A DNA stretch of 64,000 nt, from the NCBI GenBank assembly GCA_934573735.1, contig CAKTMC010000004.1, forward strand, positions 42,140 through 106,139, in the 5' to 3' direction. This DNA is from an uncultured Oscillospiraceae bacterium. GTDB lineage: Bacteria > Bacillota > Clostridia > Oscillospirales > Oscillospiraceae. A program made the translations under genes and the position numbers. This document shows positions 42,607 to 49,942 of the stretch, piece after piece (positions within the stretch are counted from its first letter, which is position 1; each line of letters starts with the position of its first letter). The notes beneath the pieces are model-generated. The model was not told where the DNA came from and searched no databases. It saw only the letters and a list, made by a program, of their open reading frames with translations.

Positions 42607-43362
42607 ATGCAAATTCCCTTCGCTGCAATTTCTGATTTTATGATTGATTTGACGGTGGACTTGGGCGGCGTTGCCGTCGGCTTGAGTCTCGCTTATGATA
42701 ATTATAAATACATATTTGAGCCTCTTGCGACCGAGAGCGCGCCGCAGACCTTTGCTTTTTTGCCGGAGGACGAGCTTCACCGCGTCATGCCGTGCTATCC
42801 CGGCGCACCGAACGAGGGCTACGTTGAGAGCATGGAGCTGTGCCGGCTTTGCTGTGATGCGCTGCTGCCCTATGAGCGAGCTGTGTTTCACGCGCTTTCG
42901 TTTATGTGGCACGGTAAGGCGTGGCTGCTGAGCGCGCCCAGCGGCACGGGAAAATCGACCCATTATGTGCTCTGGAAGCTCCGCTATGGCGATGAGATAC
43001 AGCTTATGAACGGAGATAAGCCTGTTCTTGATGCCTCGGGTGAGATGATCGCCGTCTGCCCCTCGCCGTGGTACGGCAAGGAGGGTATGCACCAGATGCT
43101 GTCCGCGCCCCTCGGCGGCGTGATAATTCTGGAGCAGGCGCAGGAAAACTCGATGCGCCGTATAAGCGTGCGTGAAGCCGTGGGGCGGATTTTCAGTCAG
43201 TTTTTGTTCAGCGCGGAGAACGCCGAGCAGCTTGAGCATGTCAGTAAAATCGAGACAAAGTTGCTGGAAGGCGTCCCGGTCTGGCTGCTCAGAAATCGCG
43301 GAGATACGGCCGCGGCGGAGCTATGCCATGATACTATCAGTAAGGAGTTGAAGCTTGAATGA
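42607..43362 (+). CDS. HPr kinase/PEP-carboxykinase-like P-loop protein
   Basis: 251 residues. Walker A SGTGKST at residues 112-118, then NGDKPVL (135-141), CPSPWYGKEG (151-160) and ILEQAQEN. This is the pattern of HprK-related proteins found beside PqqD genes, not of true HprK, which has an N-terminal sensor domain and HPr as substrate. It may phosphorylate a peptide or protein. The ATG at 42607 is unusual because GGAGGG ends 1 nt before it; an ATG at 42640 is the alternative. The frame is the same as that of the upstream peptide, separated by its TGA and six codons. The stop overlaps the PqqD gene (ATGA). Confidence 0.75.
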   Translation: MQIPFAAISDFMIDLTVDLGGVAVGLSLAYDNYKYIFEPLATESAPQTFAFLPEDELHRVMPCYPGAPNEGYVESMELCRLCCDALLPYERAVFHALSFMWHGKAWLLSAPSGTGKSTHYVLWKLRYGDEIQLMNGDKPVLDASGEMIAVCPSPWYGKEGMHQMLSAPLGGVIILEQAQENSMRRISVREAVGRIFSQFLFSAENAEQLEHVSKIETKLLEGVPVWLLRNRGDTAAAELCHDTISKELKLE

Positions 43363-43634
43363 AATACTCTGTGCGTCCCGGTATCGTCATGACTACGGTC
43401 TGCGATGAGAATTTGCTTGTCTCCACCGGAGAAGCGAGGGGGAAAACTCCGTATGTCAAAAGCCTCAACAGCACCGGCGCGTGGTTCTGGCGGCAGTTTG
43501 AGAAAATAGGCGAGTCCGAGCAAATAATATCCGCTGCCATGGCGGAGTATGATATCCCGGAGGAGACGGCGCGCTCTGCGTTTAATAGCTTTGCCGCAAC
43601 GCTTCTCAAGGAAGGATATATTTTCGAGGAATAA
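43359..43634 (+). CDS. PqqD-family protein (RRE-type)
   Basis: 91 residues. The layout MTTVCDENLLVSTGEARGK, VKSLNSTGAWFWRQFE, then a helical segment (IISAAMAEYDIPEETARSAF) ending LLKEGYIFEE fits PqqD/RRE domains, which present peptide substrates to modifying enzymes. Its 4-bp overlap with the kinase gene suggests they act together, with the upstream peptide or the VWA protein as the client (inference). Terminated by a perfect hairpin. Confidence 0.8.
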   Translation: MKYSVRPGIVMTTVCDENLLVSTGEARGKTPYVKSLNSTGAWFWRQFEKIGESEQIISAAMAEYDIPEETARSAFNSFAATLLKEGYIFEE

Positions 43635-43662
43635 TAACGCAGGCCGAATGCCTGCGTTATTT
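43633..43662 (+). terminator. Terminator of the VWA-PqqD operon
   Basis: A perfect 12-bp stem (43633-43644 with 43650-43661) and a 5-nt loop; it overlaps the PqqD stop region. Confidence 0.85.
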
Positions 43663-43704
43663 GTACAAGGGCTGTCGTAATATGCTGTAACAGGGGGTGA
43701 GCAC

Positions 43705-44403
43705 ATGCTTGAAAGTGCGCTGCTGTTACTCATGAATAGTCTCCTGCTCATGCTGCGTATTGCGCCGGGAGAGTCCTTTGCAAAGCCTCTCTCGCGCGAG
43801 GAGGAGCAGAAATATCTCGATTTGTGGGCGGCGGGCGATATTGAGGCGCGAAATAAGCTTGTGGAGCACAATATGCGCCTCGTTTCGCATATCATGAAAA
43901 AGTATTTTACCCAGACCGACGAGCTGGACGATTTGATTTCCATCGGCACAATCGGCTTGATCAAGGGCGTAAATACCTATCGAGCGGATAAGGGCGTCCG
44001 CCTTGCTACCTACGCAAGCAGGTGTATTGAGAATGAAATACTCATGTACTTTCGCGGGCAGAAAAAGAGCATGAGCGATGTGAGTCTGTCGGAGGCGCTG
44101 GATGTTGACAGTGATGGGGACGGACTTTCAATACTCGACGTTTTGGCCTGCGAGGAGGATATGGCGGAGCGCATCGGCTGCCGCGAGCTTTGCCGGGAGC
44201 TTGACCGCTGCATTGACGAATGTCTGACTGAGCGGGAGGCGAAGATCATTCGACTGCGCTACGGCTTAAACGGCGCACAGCCGCTTGCACAGCGGGACGT
44301 TGCAAAGCAGTGCGGAATAAGCCGCTCATACGTCTCGCGCATCGAAAAGCACGCCCTGGAAAAGCTCCGCGCCGCGCTCGGCGAGGACGCCTGCCCAAAC
44401 TGA
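43705..44403 (+). CDS. sigK: Sporulation sigma factor SigK
   Basis: 232 residues. Sigma-70 regions 2 (EARNKLVEHNMRLVSHIMKK, DLISIGTIGLIKGVNTY) and 4 (LTEREAKIIRLRYGLNG, RDVAKQCGISRSYVSRIEKH) are intact. The N-terminus with a hydrophobic pro-sequence (MLESALLLLMNSLLLML) and FAKPLSREEEQKYL match the SigK branch instead of SigE. It directs late mother-cell transcription. The gene is intact, with no skin element interrupting it. The ATG follows GGGGGTGAG. Confidence 0.9.
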   Translation: MLESALLLLMNSLLLMLRIAPGESFAKPLSREEEQKYLDLWAAGDIEARNKLVEHNMRLVSHIMKKYFTQTDELDDLISIGTIGLIKGVNTYRADKGVRLATYASRCIENEILMYFRGQKKSMSDVSLSEALDVDSDGDGLSILDVLACEEDMAERIGCRELCRELDRCIDECLTEREAKIIRLRYGLNGAQPLAQRDVAKQCGISRSYVSRIEKHALEKLRAALGEDACPN

Positions 44404-44411
44404 GGTTGAGA

Positions 44412-44440
44412 TTGACAAATCCCATAGAATACAATATTAT
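44412..44440 (+). promoter_or_regulatory. Promoter of the shikimate operon
   Basis: TTGACA (44412-44417), 17-nt spacer, TATTAT (44435-44440), near consensus. Transcription would start near 44447, ahead of a leader terminator. Confidence 0.8.
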
Positions 44441-44465
44441 AAGTAGGGTGAAATTTGTCCCTTTT

Positions 44466-44492
44466 ACGCTTGCCCCGAGGCAGGCGTTTTTT
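44466..44492 (+). terminator. Leader terminator (attenuator candidate) of the shikimate operon
   Basis: ACGCTTGCC (44466-44474) pairs with GGCAGGCGT (44479-44487) through one G-T, loop CCGA, then T6. It lies between the operon promoter and aroF. A competing short pairing AGGG (44445-44448) with CCCT (44459-44462) sits just upstream. It could alternatively only stop sigK readthrough. Confidence 0.75.
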
Positions 44493-44511
44493 GCTTAAAG
44501 GATGCAGTAAT

Positions 44512-45516
44512 ATGATACTTTTTATAAAAAACGGCGCGCCGGAGCAGCGCGTAAATGAGCTTGAGGACTGGATTTCTTCGCTCGGTCTGAGCTGCCGCGA
44601 GACGGAGATAAGCGGCGCTCGTGTGCTGTGTCTCACCGGCGATGTCTGGCGGCTTGACGAGGAGCTTTTGGGCGCGCTTGATATTGTCGCCTCGGTGCAG
44701 CGCGTTTCGGAGCCGTATAAGGCGGTGAGCCGGAGCTTCCATCCGCAGGACAGCGTTATAAATGTCGGCGGTGTTAGCATCGGCGGCGGCAGCTTTGCGC
44801 TTATCGCGGGCCCCTGCTCTGTCGAAAGCGAGACTCAGATTTGCGCGATTGCCGAGGCGGTACGCTCGGCGGGGGCAAAGCTCCTGCGCGGCGGCGCTTT
44901 CAAGCCCCGCACCTCTCCCTATGACTTTCAGGGACTTCGTGCGGACGGCATCGAGCTGCTGCTTGAGGCAAAGCGCCGGACGGGGCTGCCTATCGTGACG
45001 GAGATAATGAGCACCGCGCACCTGTCGCTGTTTGAAAATGTCGATATGATTCAGGTCGGAGCAAGAAATATGCAAAATTTTGAGCTTTTGAAGGCGCTCG
45101 GGCATACGGATAAGCCCATTCTTCTCAAGCGAGGCGCGGCGAATACGATAAAAGAGCTCCTGATGGCGGCGGAGTACATTATTTCCGGCGGCAATGAGAA
45201 AATCGTACTCTGTGAGCGCGGAATTCGCAGCTTTGAAACTGCGACGCGCAACACTCTCGACCTCTCTGCCGTGCCGGTGCTGCACGAAAAAACGCATCTT
45301 CCCGTGCTTGTTGACCCGAGTCATGGCACAGGTCACGCAAAATTCGTTGCGCCTATGGCACTGGCCGCTGCGGCGGCAGGCTGTGACGGGCTTATTATCG
45401 AGGTTCATAACGACCCGGCGCACGCGCTCTGCGACGGCGCGCAGTCCTTGAAGCCGGAGGAATTTGCCGCGCTGAGTGAAAAGCTCGGGCGACTCAGGGA
45501 GGCGCTTGCGGAATGA
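44512..45516 (+). CDS. aroF: 3-deoxy-7-phosphoheptulonate synthase
   Basis: 334 residues. An N-terminal ferredoxin-like regulatory domain (residues 1-75) and a TIM-barrel catalytic domain with AGPCSVES, KPRTSPYDFQGL and VDPSHGTGH. This is the Thermotoga/Bacillus type I-beta DAHP synthase. It joins phosphoenolpyruvate and erythrose 4-phosphate. ATG 44512 has AAAGGA 9 nt upstream; an in-frame TTG at 44455 lies within the leader hairpin and is rejected. The end overlaps aroB by 4 bp. Confidence 0.95.
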   Translation: MILFIKNGAPEQRVNELEDWISSLGLSCRETEISGARVLCLTGDVWRLDEELLGALDIVASVQRVSEPYKAVSRSFHPQDSVINVGGVSIGGGSFALIAGPCSVESETQICAIAEAVRSAGAKLLRGGAFKPRTSPYDFQGLRADGIELLLEAKRRTGLPIVTEIMSTAHLSLFENVDMIQVGARNMQNFELLKALGHTDKPILLKRGAANTIKELLMAAEYIISGGNEKIVLCERGIRSFETATRNTLDLSAVPVLHEKTHLPVLVDPSHGTGHAKFVAPMALAAAAAGCDGLIIEVHNDPAHALCDGAQSLKPEEFAALSEKLGRLREALAE

Positions 45517-46562
45517 AGACTGTTCGGGTAGAGACAAAACCCGCCTATGAGGTCCTGATAGGCTCGGGACTGCTTGACGGCGCGGGTGAGCGATGCAAAA
45601 GCTTAGTCAGCGGTCGTCGTGCGCTTCTTGTCGCGGGCGGCAATGTCAGAAAATTATATGGCGAAAAAGTTATACAAAGCCTGCAAAATGCCGGATTTGA
45701 GACATATTTATATACTTTTGCCCCGGGCGAGACGGCGAAAACGCCGGAGACGCTGTTTGATATTCTGAGCTTTGCGGCGGAGCAGGGGCTTGACCGCGAC
45801 GATATCTTCGTTGCCCTCGGCGGCGGGGTCTGCGGTGATTTGTGCGGTCTTGCGGCGGCGCTTTATTACCGCGGCACGGCATATATTCAAATGCCGACGA
45901 GCCTGCTTGCCATGGTTGACGCTTCAGTCGGCGGCAAGACGGCAGTTGACCTCCCGGCGGGGAAAAATCTCGTCGGCGCGTTCCATCAGCCGAGTCTCGT
46001 TCTATGCGATACCGACTGCCTTCTCACTCTCCCAGCTGAGAATTACGCCGAGGGCATGGCGGAAGCGATAAAATGCGCCTGTCTTGGCGGCGAGGAGCTT
46101 TTCTGTGCGCTCGAAAGCGGAGCAATAAACGATATAAATGACTTGATTTATAGCTGTGTGAGGCTCAAGGCGGAGCTTGTGGCGCAGGATGAGCGAGACC
46201 ACGGCGCGCGCCGTCTGCTGAACCTCGGGCATACACTGGCGCACGCGATAGAAAAATGCAGTGATTATAAGATCTCGCACGGCGCGGCGGTCTCTGCCGG
46301 CATGGCGGTCATGACTCGCGGCTGTGTCCGGCTCGGCCTATGTGAGCCGGGGCTTGATGAGCGGCTTGAGTCTATTTTGAAACGCTACGGCTTGCCGACA
46401 AGCTGCGATATTCCGCTTGAGCCCTTGCTCAACGCTGCCCGGAACGATAAAAAGCGCAGCGGCGGGAACATCAGCCTTGTTCTTCCGTGCTCGGCGGGAA
46501 TATGCCGAATTGAAACGCTGCCGTTTTCCGACTTTGACCGCATCGTGCGCGTGGGTATCTAA
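45513..46562 (+). CDS. aroB: 3-dehydroquinate synthase
   Basis: 349 residues. NAD-binding GGGVCGDLCGLAAALYYRG, LLAMVDASVGGKTAVDLPAGKN, the zinc ligands in EGMAEAIKC, NLGHTLAHAIE and HGAAVSAGM are all present. It converts DAHP to 3-dehydroquinate. It overlaps aroF by 4 bp and is followed 3 bp later by aroA. Confidence 0.97.
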   Translation: MKTVRVETKPAYEVLIGSGLLDGAGERCKSLVSGRRALLVAGGNVRKLYGEKVIQSLQNAGFETYLYTFAPGETAKTPETLFDILSFAAEQGLDRDDIFVALGGGVCGDLCGLAAALYYRGTAYIQMPTSLLAMVDASVGGKTAVDLPAGKNLVGAFHQPSLVLCDTDCLLTLPAENYAEGMAEAIKCACLGGEELFCALESGAINDINDLIYSCVRLKAELVAQDERDHGARRLLNLGHTLAHAIEKCSDYKISHGAAVSAGMAVMTRGCVRLGLCEPGLDERLESILKRYGLPTSCDIPLEPLLNAARNDKKRSGGNISLVLPCSAGICRIETLPFSDFDRIVRVGI

Positions 46563-46565
46563 TCT

Positions 46566-47777
46566 ATGGATATTAAAATTTGCCCGGGCTTACTGCACGG
46601 CGCTCTGACGCCCCCTGCGAGCAAAAGCCTTTGTCATAGGGAGATAATCTGCGCAGCGCTCTCAAGAGGCGAGAGCAGGTTACGCGGCGTCTGCTTTTCC
46701 GATGATATTTTGGCTACGCTGCGCGGCGTCTCCGCCATGGGCGCAAAAATCGACCGAAGCGGTGATGAGCTTATTATAAGCGGCGGCGAGGCGATGGGGC
46801 TGCCGCGCATAGACTGCGGCGAGTCCGCGACGACGCTGCGCCTGCTTATTCCGCTTACGCTTGCCCTATGCGGCGGGGCGGAGCTTAGCGGCGCAGCCTC
46901 GCTCATGGCGCGCCCGCTTGAGCCGTATTTTCGCATTTTCCGCGAAAAAAATATAGAATACTCATTAAAAAATAACATACTGAGCATGCACGGACGCTTG
47001 ACGGTGGGGGACTATGCCCTGCCGGGCGACGTGTCGAGCCAGTTTTTCAGCGGGCTGCTGCTTGCTCTGCCTCTGCTTGAGGATAAGTCGATTTTACGCG
47101 CAGAGAGCAAGATACAGTCACGCCCCTATGTGGATATGACGCTTGAGGCGATGAGCGCACACGGCGTAGATGTAGACATCGATGAGCACGGCGAGGCTTT
47201 TTATATCATGCCCCAGAGCTTTACCCCGCACAGCGGCGCGCTTGAGAGCGATTGGTCACACGCGGCGCTCTGGCTCACGGCGCAGCAGCTTGGCAGCTCT
47301 GTTGAGATTTTGGGTCTGAACGCCGGGAGCTCACAGGGCGACAGGATAATTTGCGAGTATCTGTACCTGCTGCAATCGGACGGCGAGGTCGAAATTGACG
47401 TGTCGCAGTGCCCGGATATCGTCCCGCCGCTTGCGCTGGCGGCGTCGCTGCGCCGTGGACGCTGCACGATAAAAAATGCCGCCCGCCTGCGCCTCAAGGA
47501 GTGCGACAGGCTTGACGCAGTGTGCAGCGTACTGAGCAGTCTCGGCGCTGATATTTCGCAGAGCGCGGACGGACTCAGAATAAGCGGCGCGGCGCGTCTG
47601 CGCGGGGGTGTCCGCGTTGACCCGAGGAACGACCACCGTATTGCTATGATGGCTGCGGTGGCGGGTACGGTCTGTGAGGAGCCGATAATTATATCCAATG
47701 CCGACTGCGTTTCAAAATCTTATCCTGACTTTTGGCTTCGCTTCAAGGAGCTTGGAGGTGCAATAAGTGCCGTATAG
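46566..47777 (+). CDS. aroA: 5-enolpyruvylshikimate-3-phosphate synthase
   Basis: 403 residues, slightly shorter than most. PASKSLCHREIICA corresponds to the shikimate-3-phosphate loop (usually P-x-SKS-x-(S/T)NR), DCGESATTLRLLIP to the glyphosate-region loop (usually GNSGTT/A-x-R), and RLRLKECDRL and DPRNDHRIAMM are conserved. The cluster ESATTLR where many enzymes have NAGTAMR is notable and fits a class II-like enzyme. The ribosome site is weak (GGGT), suggesting coupling to aroB. Confidence 0.93.
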   Translation: MDIKICPGLLHGALTPPASKSLCHREIICAALSRGESRLRGVCFSDDILATLRGVSAMGAKIDRSGDELIISGGEAMGLPRIDCGESATTLRLLIPLTLALCGGAELSGAASLMARPLEPYFRIFREKNIEYSLKNNILSMHGRLTVGDYALPGDVSSQFFSGLLLALPLLEDKSILRAESKIQSRPYVDMTLEAMSAHGVDVDIDEHGEAFYIMPQSFTPHSGALESDWSHAALWLTAQQLGSSVEILGLNAGSSQGDRIICEYLYLLQSDGEVEIDVSQCPDIVPPLALAASLRRGRCTIKNAARLRLKECDRLDAVCSVLSSLGADISQSADGLRISGAARLRGGVRVDPRNDHRIAMMAAVAGTVCEEPIIISNADCVSKSYPDFWLRFKELGGAISAV

Positions 47778-48840
47778 CTGGCAAAACCGCCTGAAAATCA
47801 GCATTTTCGGGCGCTCACATGAAAAGGAAATAGGCGTGGAGCTGAGCGGCATCCCGGCGGGGGAGAGCATCGACCTTGCCGAGCTGCGGGCATTTTTGCG
47901 CCGCCGCGCCCCCGGTCAGAGCGAATATGCAACAGCCCGATGTGAAGCGGACGAGCCTATATTCTCCTCGGGACTCAGTGACGGCGTGACCGACGGCGGA
48001 AGGATCCGCGCCGTGATAGAAAACAAGGATGTAAAATCACAAGATTATGTAAACTTAATCGACTGCCCGCGTCCCGGACACGCAGATTATACGGCATGGC
48101 TCAAATACGGCGGGCGCGAGGATATGCGCGGCGGGGGAGCCTTTTCCGGCCGCATGACGGCGCCGCTTTGCGTTGCCGGGGGAATATGCCTGCAAATCCT
48201 GCGCAGACGCGGCGTAAAAATCTCCGCCCATATTCTGAAAATCGGCGATATTTATGACACACCCTATGACCCGATGCTCGGCGCGGCGGACTGTTGCCCC
48301 GATTTCCCCTGTGTTTCACCCGATGCGGCGCAAAAAATGCAGAGCGCGATAAGGGCTGCGGCGGCGAGCGGCGATTCGCTCGGCGCAGTCATTGAGTGCG
48401 CAGCGAGCGGAGTACCTGCGGGACTCGGCGGCGCGCTGTTTGACGGACTGGAGGGGCGAATAGCCTCGATAGTTTTCGCAGTTCCCGCCGTGAAGGGCAT
48501 TGAGTTCGGCGCAGGCTTCGGCGTTTCCGAGCTCCGCGGGAGCGAAAATAACGACGCTTATATCATCAAGGACGGCTGTATCAGCCTTGCGACTAATAAT
48601 GCGGGCGGTATTTTAGGCGGCATTTCGGACGGTATGCCGCTCATATTCCGCGCTGCCGTAAAGCCGACACCGTCCATAGCAAAAACGCAGAGGAGCGTCT
48701 CACTGAGCGAAATGACGGAGCGAGAGCTTAGTGTTTCCGGGCGGCATGACCCCTGCATAGCGCCGCGGGCAGTGCCTGTCATAGAAGCGGCGGCGGCAAT
48801 AGCGCTGCTGGACGCAGTATTGGAGGATAGCGATGAGTGA
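47767..48840 (+). CDS. aroC: Chorismate synthase
   Basis: 357 residues. Starts NRLKISIFGRSHEKEIGVEL and contains RPGHADYTAWLKYGGREDMRGGGAFSGRMTA and NAGGILGGISDGMPLIFRAAVKPTPSI, all typical of AroC. SHEKEIG replaces the usual SHG-x-x-IG, a variant common in clostridia. It makes chorismate using reduced FMN. GTG start at 47767 with GGAGGTG upstream; overlaps aroA by 11 bp and pheA by 8 bp. Confidence 0.95.
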   Translation: MPYSWQNRLKISIFGRSHEKEIGVELSGIPAGESIDLAELRAFLRRRAPGQSEYATARCEADEPIFSSGLSDGVTDGGRIRAVIENKDVKSQDYVNLIDCPRPGHADYTAWLKYGGREDMRGGGAFSGRMTAPLCVAGGICLQILRRRGVKISAHILKIGDIYDTPYDPMLGAADCCPDFPCVSPDAAQKMQSAIRAAAASGDSLGAVIECAASGVPAGLGGALFDGLEGRIASIVFAVPAVKGIEFGAGFGVSELRGSENNDAYIIKDGCISLATNNAGGILGGISDGMPLIFRAAVKPTPSIAKTQRSVSLSEMTERELSVSGRHDPCIAPRAVPVIEAAAAIALLDAVLEDSDE

Positions 48841-49942
48841 TGAACTTAATACTCTGCGCCGCGAGATAGACGCAGTTGACGATGAGCTTATAAGGCTTTT
48901 CAAGCGCCGTATGGAGATTTCCGCAAAGGTATCGGCATATAAGCGCGCAAGCGGTATGCCGACGCTCGACGCGGGGCGCGAACGCAAGCTTTTGGCGCGT
49001 ATAGCGGAGCTCTCGGGAGACGATTTTGCCGAATACTCAGAGTCCGTTTACCGAGCCATCCTTGCCGCCAGCCGCTCATATCAGAATACGCTCAGCGGCA
49101 GCAAGAGCCGAATTTACGCGCTCATGCGGGAGGCGATAAAAAATACCGAGCCGCTTTTCCCGTCGCGTGCGGCGGTCGCCTGTGTCGGCACCGACGGCAG
49201 CACGGCGGAGCGCATATGCCGCCGGCTATTCAAGCTCCCGACAATCATGTACTTTGACACGGCGGAGCACGCTCTGCGCGCAGTCAAGACCGGAATGTGC
49301 CGCTTTGCTCTGCTTGAGGAGGAAGCACGGCTATACGATATACTCGCCGGAGAATTTTACATTGCCCGTGCAGCGGCGGCGCAGGAGGATATTGTCCTTG
49401 CCGCGCGCTACGGAGTCTCGGAGGCGGAGCTTATTTGCTCGGATGAACGCGGCTTTGCGCAGTGCCGCTTGCAGAGCAGAGCCGAAAAGAAATATTTTGC
49501 AAGCATGGCGGAGGCGGCGCGCTACGTTGCTGAGGCGGAGAGCATAGACGCGGCCGCAGTCTGCCCGCGCTTTACGGCGGAGCACTACGGACTGAAAATA
49601 ATAAATGATAAGCCCTCAAGTCATGCCGCAAGCCTTAGATATCTTTGCATTTCAAGCAAGCTTGAGATATATCCCGGCGCAGATAAGAGCGCCTTTATGA
49701 TAAGCTTGCCCGACAGAGCGGGGGAGCTTGCCCGTCTTGCCGAGCGCTTTTCCGCCCTCGGCGTGAATATAAAGCGCATACAAAGCCGCAGCGCACATTG
49801 CCGCGAGTATGAGGCGGAGCTGTATTTCGAGACGGATGAGCTCGTATATTCTCCGGCGCTTGAGGCGCTGCTGCGCGATATTGAGTCTGAATGTGCCGAG
49901 CCGTGCTATCTCGGCAGCTTCAGCGAGGAGGTGTGTCTGTGA
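48833..49942 (+). CDS. pheA: Chorismate mutase fused to a degenerate prephenate dehydratase (P-protein)
   Basis: 369 residues. Residues 1-90 are an AroQ-type chorismate mutase (LNTLRREIDAVDDELIRLFKR, RMEISAKVSAYKR). Residues about 110-275 align by position with prephenate dehydratase, but PIENS is replaced by LEEEA and the catalytic TRF motif by LRY, so dehydratase activity is doubtful. The C-terminal ACT domain (FMISLPDRAGELARLAERFS, then IKRIQSRSAHC near 305) keeps the fold, with the ESRP phenylalanine-binding motif changed to QSRS. It may be mutase-only, or phenylalanine may be made another way. Overlaps aroE-aroK by 4 bp. Confidence 0.8.
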   Translation: MSDELNTLRREIDAVDDELIRLFKRRMEISAKVSAYKRASGMPTLDAGRERKLLARIAELSGDDFAEYSESVYRAILAASRSYQNTLSGSKSRIYALMREAIKNTEPLFPSRAAVACVGTDGSTAERICRRLFKLPTIMYFDTAEHALRAVKTGMCRFALLEEEARLYDILAGEFYIARAAAAQEDIVLAARYGVSEAELICSDERGFAQCRLQSRAEKKYFASMAEAARYVAEAESIDAAAVCPRFTAEHYGLKIINDKPSSHAASLRYLCISSKLEIYPGADKSAFMISLPDRAGELARLAERFSALGVNIKRIQSRSAHCREYEAELYFETDELVYSPALEALLRDIESECAEPCYLGSFSEEVCL

